Shown here piece by piece: positions 37,955 through 47,700 of a stretch of 62,803 nt of DNA. The translations under genes and the position numbers were made by a program. Numbering within the stretch: the stretch's first letter is position 1; every line of letters starts with the position of its first letter. Source of the DNA: a virus; IMG/VR virus record IMGVR_UViG_3300030106_006483, positions 1 to 62,803 of that record; one strand, written 5' to 3'. The notes under the pieces are model-generated. The model worked only from the letters and a program-made list of their open reading frames with translations. It was not told where the DNA came from and searched no databases.

Positions 37955-40162
37955 ATGTTAACAAAAATCACATTAAAACCGGGGTTAGATAAACAATCCT
38001 CAGATACAGGAGCAGAAGGTCGTTGGGTAAATGGCGATTATATGCGATTTAGATATAGTTATCCTGAGAAGATAGGAGGCTGGCAACAGCTTACGTCTAG
38101 TAATTTAGTAGGAGCTGGAAGAGATCAACATGCTTGGGTAGATAGAGCCGGAAATAAATATGTAGCAATTGGAACTAATAAAATGCTTTATGTTTATTTT
38201 GAAGGAGCAGTTTATGATATTACTCCATTAGATACTACAAAATCTCAAGCCGGGGTAGGAATTGGAACTTCGAATGGTTCCGATATAATTACTCTTACCT
38301 TTGCATCTGCTCACAATTTAGAGGTGGGAGACATTATATTATGTAGAAATGGTACCACAGTTTTTACTGCTCCACCTTCAAGTTCTTTTATAGCAGCTGA
38401 TTTTGATAATGATTTATTTGAAGTTTTAACTACTCCAAGTACTAAAACTTTAACTATTAAGATGACTCTTCTAGCTAATAATAATGAAACCGGAACTGGA
38501 GGAGCAGTAGCCACAACCACAATTGATCCTTATTATGCAATAGGGCCAGTTACTCAAGGTTATGGTTATGGATGGGGAACTAATACTTTTGGTGGTAGAG
38601 TTATTCCCCCTACACTAACTACTTTGAATGGAGCTCTAGCTGATGATGCTAATGGTAATAATGGTTCGGCTACAGAAATTACTTTAACATCAACTTCAGG
38701 ATTTACAGTTCCTTCTTCATCAACAGAAATTATTCAAGTAGGAAATGAGTTAATTGGATATACAGGAATTACAGGAAATAAAGTAACAGGAATTACAAGA
38801 GCATACAGCGGAAGTGCAAGATCTTCTCACTTGAATGGAGCTACGGTTTATGATGCCAGTAGCTATGTGGGTTGGGGCAGTGCAAGTACATCAGCTCAAG
38901 TTGTATTAGAACCAGGACAATGGAGATTAACTAACTATGGAGAAAACTTATTGGCTTTAGTACATAATAAAAAAGTATTTGAATGGGATCCAGATAGTGG
39001 ATCTGGTTTAACTGTTAGAGCAACTGTTTTAGCAAATGCACCAACTTCTTCAAGAGACATGGCTGTTTCTACTCCTGATAGACATTTAGTGTTTATTGGA
39101 ACCGAAACAACAATAGGTAGTTCAGGAACACAAGATGATATGTTTGTAAGATTTTCGGATCAAGAAAGTATTAACGCAACAGACTCTTATACTCCTAGTG
39201 CAACTAACACCGCGGGATCTCAAAGATTACCTGATGGATCTAAATTAATGGCAGTTATTGCGGGTAAAACAGCTTTATATGTTTGGTCGGATACAGCGAT
39301 GTATACTATGAAGTTTGTAGGTCAACCATTTACTTTTGGTTTTGAACAGGTTGGAACTAATTGCGGTATATCTAGTCAGCATGCACCTGTTGAAATAGAT
39401 GGTGTAGCTTATTGGATGGGACCAAATGGATTCTTTAAATATACTGGAGGTAGGGTTTACAGTATGCCTTGTCTAGTAGAAGATTACGTATTTGAAAATA
39501 TAAATGTTAATGCCAACCAACAAATTCATGGAGCAGTTAATAATTTATTTGGTGAAGTAACTTGGTTTTATTGTAGCAAAGGATCCGATGAAGTGGATCG
39601 TTCAGTAAGTTATAATTATATAGAATCTACAGACAGAGACCCTATTTGGACTACATCTTCTTTAGCAAGAACTACTTGGACTCCAGAAGGAGTTTACGGA
39701 AAACCTTATGCTACACAATACAAAACAGCTGTTGCTCCTACTGCTCCTGAAGTTAACGGAGTTACAAATGGGGCAAGTTATTTTTGGCAACATGAAATTG
39801 GAACTGATGAAGTTTTTGCTAGTGGTACCACTAATGCAATTACAGCAAGTATTGAATCAGGAGATTACGATATAAGTAAGGATCAGGGGCTACCAGGAGA
39901 AGGAGAATATATAATGAGAATTAGTAGATTTATACCTGACTTTGGAGCTCAAACAGGTGATGCTCAAGTAAGACTGACAACTAAAGCTTTTCCTAATAGT
40001 GTTGCGGTAGCTAATAACTATACCGCTACTACTTCAACAACCCAACTTAACACTAGGGTGAGAGCAAGACAAATTGCATTTAGAGTAGCAAATACAGGAA
40101 CCGGTGAAAACTGGCGACTAGGAACTTTTAGATTAGACATACACGCAGGAGGTAGAAGATAA
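37955..40162 (+). CDS. Tail hub/stabilisation protein, P22 gp10-like
   Basis: The 735-residue protein begins MLTKITLKPGLDKQSSDTGA, then EGRWVNGDYMRFRYSYPEKI and AWVDRAGNKYVAIGTNKMLY. This is a family seen in many podophages and probably a beta-propeller-like tail hub equivalent to P22 gp10. The middle has repeated beta phrases (GFTVPSSSTEIIQVGNELIG). With the gp4-like gene it supports a short P22-style tail. AGGAG precedes the ATG. Confidence 0.7.
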   Translation: MLTKITLKPGLDKQSSDTGAEGRWVNGDYMRFRYSYPEKIGGWQQLTSSNLVGAGRDQHAWVDRAGNKYVAIGTNKMLYVYFEGAVYDITPLDTTKSQAGVGIGTSNGSDIITLTFASAHNLEVGDIILCRNGTTVFTAPPSSSFIAADFDNDLFEVLTTPSTKTLTIKMTLLANNNETGTGGAVATTTIDPYYAIGPVTQGYGYGWGTNTFGGRVIPPTLTTLNGALADDANGNNGSATEITLTSTSGFTVPSSSTEIIQVGNELIGYTGITGNKVTGITRAYSGSARSSHLNGATVYDASSYVGWGSASTSAQVVLEPGQWRLTNYGENLLALVHNKKVFEWDPDSGSGLTVRATVLANAPTSSRDMAVSTPDRHLVFIGTETTIGSSGTQDDMFVRFSDQESINATDSYTPSATNTAGSQRLPDGSKLMAVIAGKTALYVWSDTAMYTMKFVGQPFTFGFEQVGTNCGISSQHAPVEIDGVAYWMGPNGFFKYTGGRVYSMPCLVEDYVFENINVNANQQIHGAVNNLFGEVTWFYCSKGSDEVDRSVSYNYIESTDRDPIWTTSSLARTTWTPEGVYGKPYATQYKTAVAPTAPEVNGVTNGASYFWQHEIGTDEVFASGTTNAITASIESGDYDISKDQGLPGEGEYIMRISRFIPDFGAQTGDAQVRLTTKAFPNSVAVANNYTATTSTTQLNTRVRARQIAFRVANTGTGENWRLGTFRLDIHAGGRR

Positions 40163-40329
40163 TGGCTAAAATATCAGAAGTGGTTGCAACAATTGAAGGA
40201 CCAGAATTTGATCAACAAAATGTTCAGAACTTGGCTAACAATGTTATTTCCATTGTACAAAAAATGAATACTACATATCAACAACAATTAAAGGACGAAC
40301 TAGAAGCCTTTACTTTATTTGTAGATTAA
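40162..40329 (+). CDS. Small helical protein
   Basis: A 55-residue protein (MAKISEVVATIEGPEFDQQN; VQNLANNVISIVQKMNTTYQ) starts in a TAATG overlap with the preceding gene. It has a coiled-coil look. Function unknown. Confidence 0.6.
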   Translation: MAKISEVVATIEGPEFDQQNVQNLANNVISIVQKMNTTYQQQLKDELEAFTLFVD

Positions 40330-40348
40330 GTTAGGATAAGAAAAAGAC

Positions 40349-40693
40349 ATGGCGAATGCATATAAAAATAGCATCTATACTACTACAGGAACAGGAGCGG
40401 AAACTATTTATACCGTACCATCTGCAACCGTAGGAATTGTTAAATCCCTTTCTATATTTAATGGAGTGGCAGGTACTACTAATCTAACTATTTCAATACT
40501 AGATAGCAGTGCAGGGACAACTACTTTTTATGCTAAAAACTCCAGTGTAGCAGCGGATGCTAAGGTAGAAATATTTGAAGGCGAAGCTAGCACTGTATTA
40601 GTTTTAGAAGAAGCAGACGCTATTAAAGTAACATCAAGCGGAGGTGCAGGAGTAGTCTGTACTTTAAGCGTATTACAACAGGATAGAGCATAA
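40349..40693 (+). CDS. Small virion protein
   Basis: A 114-residue beta-rich protein (MANAYKNSIYTTTGTGAETI; TVGIVKSLSIFN) comparable in plan to 30007-30399. Probably a decoration or fibre-associated protein. Function inferred only from place. Confidence 0.64.
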   Translation: MANAYKNSIYTTTGTGAETIYTVPSATVGIVKSLSIFNGVAGTTNLTISILDSSAGTTTFYAKNSSVAADAKVEIFEGEASTVLVLEEADAIKVTSSGGAGVVCTLSVLQQDRA

Positions 40694-40893
40694 TGACAAA
40701 AACAGTAAAAGTAGATGGCCAAGATGTGCCATTAATTGAACCAACAGAAATAATAGAAACCTTTACCAATATTAAAACAGGAGAAGTTTATAAGGATGAA
40801 GCAGCCTATAAAGCAGCTAATATTCCCCCAGAAGACTTAAGAAAAGATGTCAAAGTAATCATGCCTCCTCTTGATTTATTTGGTAAAAGCTAG
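40693..40893 (+). CDS. Hypothetical small protein
   Basis: A 66-residue acidic protein (MTKTVKVDGQDVPLIEPTEI; TNIKTGEVYKDEAAYKAANI). The phrase TGEVYKDEAAYKAAN is like small tail-region proteins in cyanophages. Stop/start overlap with the preceding gene. Confidence 0.64.
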   Translation: MTKTVKVDGQDVPLIEPTEIIETFTNIKTGEVYKDEAAYKAANIPPEDLRKDVKVIMPPLDLFGKS

Positions 40894-40962
40894 TAATAGT
40901 ATATATTCAGGCAAAATACCTGCACTCAAAGAGTATAACATTTTCAAGGAGAATTAAAAATT

Positions 40963-42720
40963 ATGGCCGATTGGTGGGATATAGTAAAAACAGGAGCTGA
41001 TATAGTCCTTTCAGGCGGAAAGGCTTACTTAGATTACAAGAGCAAAAAGAAACAAAATGAGATGATTCAAAAGTCTTATGATGATTATATGGCTCAACAA
41101 AAAGAAGCAGCTAAAGTTGCACAGAGAGCTGTTTCAACTAATCTTACCCCCATGACCGTTTTTAATAAACCCTCTACTAAAGCAGATGTAACAGACTTTA
41201 CTGCTGTTAAAGATGGCGGAATTATGAATTTAAAAAATGGATCTCGTCCAACATACCAAGAAGGAATTGGTCCATTGGTTGAACAAGTTTCTATGCAAGA
41301 AGATGTATCTGAAGTACCAGCAGGCGGAGATATGCCACCTGAACTTGCAGAATTAATTAGAAGTTTACACGCAGAACATTATGAAAGATTAAAAGCTATG
41401 GGTAAAACCGACGAAGAAATTATGAAAATTCTTATGGACATGGCTATGAGTATGATTCAAGCAGACGCACAAGGTAAAACTCCTGAAGGAATGGGAGTAG
41501 AGGTTCAAGCTGAAGAAATGATTGATGTAAAAAATGGTGGTATTATGGGACTAAGAAAAGGTGGTAGAAGTAATTATAGATCTCAAGGAATTGTAACAGA
41601 ATCGATAACTCAAGAAAATGAAATAGAGTCTCCACCTCAAGATGAAGTTAGGGTAAATGACATGCTTCTTGGAAGCCCAGATTATCAAGGAGGAATTACA
41701 ACCAGCGATATTATTAATCCAACAAGAACAGATGAAGACGTCCAAGCTGCAAGAGCAGATATAGAAAAATCTAACCAAGCAAATCAAATTCAAGAAACAG
41801 CTACAGTTCTTATAGAAGAACTGATACTGCCTCCAGAGGAAGCTCTAGAAGGAGCCCACAAGATAAACGCAGTTGAAAAAGCGGTTCCTGGTGCTAGTCG
41901 TATTGCTCTAATGTTAATAAAAAATCAGCTAATGGATGTAGACTCAGCTATAGACGCAGCTGTAAGGATGGTAAAGAGCTCTCAAATTGATCAATCATTA
42001 GCTCAAGGTGGTATCATAGGACTAAGAAAAGGTGGTAGAAGTAATTATAGATCTCAAGGTTTTGTAGATGAAGATGAAGATATAGAAGTAATGGACCCTG
42101 AATCACTAGGAGACTATGAACTTAAAATGGAAGAAGGAGTTGACATTGGTCCAATGGCTACTGGCCCGAGTGATAAATATGAAGCACAAATTCAAAAACT
42201 TATGCAAGAAATGAATATTAGTAGAGAATTAGCTGAAGCATTAATACTTGGTTCTGATCCTGCTTCAGTAGATTTCTTAAAAAATTTAAGAAAAGGTGGT
42301 ATTGCAGGTTTAAGACAAGGCGGAAGAATTGGGTATTCTGAAGGTAGTTGGGAAGCAGAATGGGACAGGCTTTATAACGACTACAAAGCAAAACAGATTG
42401 AATTAGGAAAAGAATTTGTATCTAAAGAAGAGTTTATAGATATGCATAGAGATAACAATGCTCAAGGCGGAAGAGTTCAAAGATACGGTGGGGGTGTGAT
42501 GGATCTTGGGGGAATAGAAAAAGATTATAGAACAACTGGGGGCTTTGTTGACATTGGTGGTAGAGAAAGAGCGGATGATGTTCCAGCTCGATTAAGTAGA
42601 AATGAATTTGTAATGACAGCCGATGCAGTAAGAGCTGCCGGCGGTGGTAGTATTAATAAAGGTGCACAAAGAATGTATAATGTAATGAAACATTTAGAAA
42701 CAAAAGGAGCTGCAGCTTAA
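40963..42720 (+). CDS. Virion protein with repeated GGIM/GGR motifs
   Basis: The 585-residue protein has a short N-terminal domain (MADWWDIVKTGADIVLSGGK) and many GGI/GGR phrases: DGGIMNLKNG, KNGGIMGLRKGGRSNYRSQG, QGGIIGLRKGGRSNYRSQG and RKGGIAGLRQGGRIGYSEG. Its end (RADDVPARLSRNEFVMTADA then VRAAGGGSINKGAQRMYNVM) is a strongly conserved phrase known from the ends of phage tail and injection proteins. Likely an ejection/internal protein. Confidence 0.72.
   Translation: MADWWDIVKTGADIVLSGGKAYLDYKSKKKQNEMIQKSYDDYMAQQKEAAKVAQRAVSTNLTPMTVFNKPSTKADVTDFTAVKDGGIMNLKNGSRPTYQEGIGPLVEQVSMQEDVSEVPAGGDMPPELAELIRSLHAEHYERLKAMGKTDEEIMKILMDMAMSMIQADAQGKTPEGMGVEVQAEEMIDVKNGGIMGLRKGGRSNYRSQGIVTESITQENEIESPPQDEVRVNDMLLGSPDYQGGITTSDIINPTRTDEDVQAARADIEKSNQANQIQETATVLIEELILPPEEALEGAHKINAVEKAVPGASRIALMLIKNQLMDVDSAIDAAVRMVKSSQIDQSLAQGGIIGLRKGGRSNYRSQGFVDEDEDIEVMDPESLGDYELKMEEGVDIGPMATGPSDKYEAQIQKLMQEMNISRELAEALILGSDPASVDFLKNLRKGGIAGLRQGGRIGYSEGSWEAEWDRLYNDYKAKQIELGKEFVSKEEFIDMHRDNNAQGGRVQRYGGGVMDLGGIEKDYRTTGGFVDIGGRERADDVPARLSRNEFVMTADAVRAAGGGSINKGAQRMYNVMKHLETKGAAA
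41536..41588 (+). repeat. 53-bp intragenic repeat, copy 1
   Basis: Encodes GGIMGLRKGGRSNYRSQG. Differs from 42007-42059 at two bases, much closer than the surrounding code, so it spread by recent duplication or is strongly selected. Confidence 0.85.
42007..42059 (+). repeat. 53-bp intragenic repeat, copy 2
   Basis: Encodes GGIIGLRKGGRSNYRSQG, in frame with copy 1, 471 bases downstream. Confidence 0.85.
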
Positions 42721-43637
42721 TGGCACAACAATTTGATACATCGGGAATGGGGTTACTCCCTTCTGGGGTTCTTCAACCGTACGGTGAAAATATTCTTAAA
42801 TATGGTATCGGGCAACTAGGATCTCCTATCGATGTAGGAGGATTAACTCCTAAAGTTGCAGGACAAACTGCTTTTCAACAACAAGCAGCTCAGGGAATTG
42901 CTGACCTTGCTGGTTTAGGTCAAGTTCAAAGAGACGCTAGTGGCCAGGTTACAGGGTTTACAGGCGGTACAGGTGTTGCATCTTATCAACCTTACTTAGA
43001 TCAAATTTCTCAACAACAGTTAATGGATCCTTCTCAAAGCTATCAACAATTTATGTCACCTTATCAGACAGCTGTAATAGATGAAACTTTAAAAGAATTT
43101 GACAAACAAGCAGCTATTCAAAAACAACAAATTGGAGGAGATGCCTATACTGCAGGAGCTTATGGAGGAGCTAGACAAGGTGTGGCAGAAGCAGAATACC
43201 AAACAGGCTCCGATAGAAACAGAGCAGCTTTAGTGGCAGGATTACAAAGTGATGCATATAACCAAGCTTTAACAAGAAGAGACCAACAGTTAGCTGATCT
43301 ACAAAATATGGCAACTTTTGTTCCCGGATTACAACAAACAAATATTGCAGCAATGGATGCATTAGGTGCACAAGATCAAGCATTAGAACAACAAAAATTA
43401 AACCAATTAGCAGCAGCTAATCAAACTGCATATCAATTACCACTGGATAGAATTACAGATGTTGCAAACGTTTACGGTACAGTATCTGGAGCAATGCCTG
43501 GATCACCAACACAGAAATTTACACAGGACCCAATACTTTCTGGTATTGGAGGATTTTCACAAATGTATTCAATGTTAAATCCAGCTGAAGGTAAAGGTGC
43601 AACGCAATCGTTAATAGATATGATTAGAGGAGCATAA
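42720..43637 (+). CDS. Probable DNA ejection protein
   Basis: The 305-residue Gln/Ala-rich protein has FMSPYQTAVIDETLKEFDKQ and GDAYTAGAYGGARQGVAEAE, which resembles injection/internal head proteins of marine podophages. The middle is a long helix with many Gln. TAATG overlap with the preceding gene. It fits the class of proteins released into the host with DNA. Confidence 0.68.
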   Translation: MAQQFDTSGMGLLPSGVLQPYGENILKYGIGQLGSPIDVGGLTPKVAGQTAFQQQAAQGIADLAGLGQVQRDASGQVTGFTGGTGVASYQPYLDQISQQQLMDPSQSYQQFMSPYQTAVIDETLKEFDKQAAIQKQQIGGDAYTAGAYGGARQGVAEAEYQTGSDRNRAALVAGLQSDAYNQALTRRDQQLADLQNMATFVPGLQQTNIAAMDALGAQDQALEQQKLNQLAAANQTAYQLPLDRITDVANVYGTVSGAMPGSPTQKFTQDPILSGIGGFSQMYSMLNPAEGKGATQSLIDMIRGA

Positions 43638-44785
43638 TGTTTAATAGAATTTTAAAAAGACCCATGTTTAGAAGAGGAGGAGCTAGCTTTTCTGTTCAAG
43701 GAACGGGAATTACTTCAGGGTTAGATACACCTAGAAGAGGATATAAAAGAGGACTGGTAGTTGAACCAGGAGGTTATCAAGGAGACATAGAGGTAGCTAC
43801 TATCAATAAACTTGAAGCCAAAGACAAATATAAGAAAGCGATAGAAGATCAGGGAAAAACTATTACTGAATCAATTAAAGCACCTAGTGGAGACATATTA
43901 GATTACTTTGCATCATTTTCTGATGTTCAAAAAGATCAATATGGTAATGACGAGACTGCGGGTCAAACAAGTTATCGAGGATACGAAAAGGTAATGGATA
44001 AAAGAAGAGAATACCAAGACAAAAAAGCTGCCGCACAAATAGCAGCAGGAGAAGCAGGTGTTGAAGGTGCTAAAACTATTTATGAAGCCACAACAGATGC
44101 AGAGATTAAAATGTTAACTCAAAAGTTAGCTAACGAAGGAGCAATTAACGTAGCAGAAATTGCAAACGCTTTTGAAAATACAGCTACAGGTGGAATGATT
44201 CAAGAAATTAAATCTAGAACAGATATTGATGAAAAGACAAAAAATAAAATGATTCAAGAAATAATAATGAAAAGTAATAAGCCAAAACTAATTGCTAATC
44301 TTACGCAAGCTATTCTAGATAATGCTAGTGCTAATATGATTAAAATGGATCCAGAAAAAGCTGCGCAACAAGCTGCTTCAATTGTAGGAAACATATATCT
44401 AATGATAGGTCTGGGGCAAACTTTTGCTAAAGGTGGCAGAGTTGGATTGCAACAATCTTATCCAGGAACTGTAGGACAAGCTCAAGTAGCTGCACCTCAA
44501 CAAGCTAGTTTTACAGAAACCGAGAATATTATGACTCCTAACCAAGACGTTCAAATTTCAGAAACTGAAACTGTTACTGGACAAAGACCAGTAGTTCAAA
44601 TGCCTTATGAAGAATTTAGAGCAGCCATCCCTGCTGAGGTTAGTGATGAAGTGGTACAATTAATCTATTATAATGAAGACGCCTTTGCAGATTTTTCTTC
44701 CATAAGTACTCAAGCGGATATCTATGCTTTCAACAACAAATACGGAGTGACTCTCGTGTTACCTATGGACACGGAGACAGTGTAG
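43637..44785 (+). CDS. Virion protein with GG motifs
   Basis: The 382-residue protein begins MFNRILKRPMFRRGGASFSV, an arginine/glycine start typical of the GG motif set, and has FAKGGRVGLQQSYPG near 270. The centre is helical (EIKMLTQKLANEGAINVAEI). The C-terminal part (FRAAIPAEVSDEVVQLIYYN) looks like a small compact domain. Probably an internal virion protein. Confidence 0.68.
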   Translation: MFNRILKRPMFRRGGASFSVQGTGITSGLDTPRRGYKRGLVVEPGGYQGDIEVATINKLEAKDKYKKAIEDQGKTITESIKAPSGDILDYFASFSDVQKDQYGNDETAGQTSYRGYEKVMDKRREYQDKKAAAQIAAGEAGVEGAKTIYEATTDAEIKMLTQKLANEGAINVAEIANAFENTATGGMIQEIKSRTDIDEKTKNKMIQEIIMKSNKPKLIANLTQAILDNASANMIKMDPEKAAQQAASIVGNIYLMIGLGQTFAKGGRVGLQQSYPGTVGQAQVAAPQQASFTETENIMTPNQDVQISETETVTGQRPVVQMPYEEFRAAIPAEVSDEVVQLIYYNEDAFADFSSISTQADIYAFNNKYGVTLVLPMDTETV

Positions 44786-44790
44786 GATGA

Positions 44791-47700
44791 ATGGCAGATC
44801 AAAACACATTTCCCAATAGCGAACTAGAAAACGAAAATAAGAAAATTGAGAAAAAAATTTTCGATATCAATGCTATTATTAAAAAAAGATTAGAAGAAAA
44901 TAAAAACAGTGACAACGCGGTTGATATTAATAAACTTATAGAGGAAAGATTAAAAGGAAACACTTCCGATACTGAAGCCTCAGACGTTAATAAAAAAATT
45001 TCTGAAAGATTAGGTATAGACGTTTCGACCTTAGGGAAAACTAATGACATTATCTCCGACGAAGATCGTTCTTATGTAAACACTTTAGGAACGAAAGATC
45101 ATGAAAAAGTTTTATTATACCTAGATATTTTTAGAGACAATCCTGAGATTGTAACAGACTATTTACAAACTATTAAAAAATGGGGATCAGAAAAAGCTGC
45201 TAAAGAAGCAGGTTCCGATAGCCTATTGCTTTATCCTAAAAAGATAAGCAAAGTAATTAAAGAAAACCCCGAACAATTTACAGAAGCAAGCGCAAAAAGA
45301 TTTAGTTTTTATAATGATTTAGGCGAGCATCTTTATAATATTCAAATAAGAGAAGACCAATGGGGAAGAAAATATCAAAAAGAATGGCTTGGTAAAAAAC
45401 GAACTAAAGCTGGACTAGCAGTTGCAGAAGCGCTCGGAGATAGTGCGAGAGGTCTAACACTAACTCTTTCTGGTCTTATTGATAGGGTGGGACCTGAGAA
45501 TGCAGTCAGCGCTGTTGAGTGGATAGAAGCGAACTGGCCTAAAGCAGACGATATTAAATATCCAAATAAACTTTCACCTTTTGCACAAGAAAGTCTGTTT
45601 GCAGACTTAGTACAAGGGTTAGCTCAGTTTGGAATAGATGTTTATCTCGGGGGGAGAATACTTAAAGCATTTAAATGGAGTATTGGAAAAGTTGCCCCGG
45701 GATGGGTTAGCCAAACTACTAAAGAACTTTCAAAGAAAAAACCTAAACTAGATAAATACGGAAAAGAAATAGCCGATGAGTTTGGTAATATTAAATACGC
45801 TTCAAGCATTGCACAGAGGATGGGTTTCTGGGGATTACCTGTTAAGTATGGAATAGGATCAGCACTTACTGATGACCGTCCTCAAGATATGTTAATTAGT
45901 GAAGTAGCTACTCAGGCTGCTCATCAATATGGTCTTACTGAAGAAAATTTAATTCCTTTAAAAGATAAAGAGTGGTACGAAAAACTTACTAAAAAAGAAA
46001 AAGCTTCTTATATTTTAAAAAGAAAATTACTTCATGGAGTAGAAGGTGTTGCTTTATTTGCAGGGTTAACTAAAGCAATTCCTATAGCCGGTAAAGGTAT
46101 ATGGGGAACAACGAAATGGGTGGGTAGAGGAGTGTCAAAGCCAGTTAGCATAGTAATGAATCCTATATCTCAAATAATGGCAAGTAGAAAAACAGGACTT
46201 CCCCAACTTGTAAAAGGAATTAGAAATGCTGGAGGATTTATTGGAAGTAAGGTTTTAAAAATTCCTCCTTATAAAAACTGGGCATTTTTTTCTACTAGCA
46301 TGGGACCATGGAGAGAAAGATTAGCAGCCACAATTGAAGAAAAAATTCTTCCTAGTTTAAGAGTGAGAGGTCCTTGGACTAAAGAAGCATCTCAAATACT
46401 TCAAAAAGGTGACGAGATGGTAAGAAGATATAAAAGAGAAGTGGGACTTCTAATAGGCCAAATAGATAGAGCTGTTTATACTATGCTAAACAAAGGATTA
46501 GCTAATAGAATTATGACTACATCCAGCTCTCAAAGTGGAAAACAATATTGGGATGATGTCATTGCTTATCTTAGAGGAGATATAAAACTTGAGGCTTTAC
46601 CAGCAGTTCTAAGACAACCAGCTAAAGATATTCAAAAGTTAATAGAAAAATTAAGTCAAAAAATTAAACCGTTTGTAAAGAACCAAGAAATTAAAAAAGA
46701 AATTGTAGATGGAATGGGAAAATATTTAACTACTTCTTACAAAATATTTCAAGGAACTTTTAAACCTAATAAAGCTGAGATAGAAGCAGCTCAAAAATAC
46801 TTTGTAGACTTAATTAAAAGAACAGACCCTGCATTTAAAAATGTTAGAGCCGGATCTAAGAAATGGAGTTTATTAAATAGACTAGCTTCTCAAAAAGTAG
46901 ATGATATTTTACAATTTGGTAAAGAAGGAAGTAGTCCTATTGGAAGATTAAATGAAATTAAAAAATTAGTTAGTCCCGATGGAATTTTAAAACCAAAACA
47001 ACAACTTCCAAAAGTAATTGAAGATTTAATGGGTAAAGTTGATGATGGCACTGCCATTATTATGGACACCGTATCCTCTCAAGCCGAACTGTTATCACAC
47101 TTATTTGTTCACAAAAGTATTTTAAGAGAAGGTTTAAAATCAGGGTGGATTGTAACGGACCCTAAAAAATTTGCTATAGAAGGAGTTCAAGAATGGGTAG
47201 CTAAATCTTTAGTTCCTATTTCACAAATAGCTCGAACCTCTAATATTGATATAGCAAAAATATATGCTCATAAAGGTGGCAACTACTACACAACTACAGC
47301 TATTGCTAATGCAATTAGAACGGACGCATTGGCTTCTGATGCAGTATTACAATGGTGGTGGTACCAACCATTCCTAGCCGCGAAGACTGCTTCTCAATTA
47401 AGTAAAACAGTTTTATCTTTAATGACTCAATCAAGGAACTTTGAAACAGCCATGTTCTTTTCTATTATGCAAGGACATATTGGTCCGCAAGCGAGTGTAA
47501 TGGAAGCAATGAAATTTGTTTTTGGAGATGTAGTAGGATCAGGAAAAGTTAATCCTCTTGCTATGAGAAAAAAATTAACCGAATGGACTGAGGTTGGAAT
47601 TTTAGATACTTCTATTGTGGCAGGAGAAATGGAAGCAGTCATAGGGGACATAGTTAAAGGACGATTTGCTAACACGGGTCAGTTGTTTAAATATTTATTA

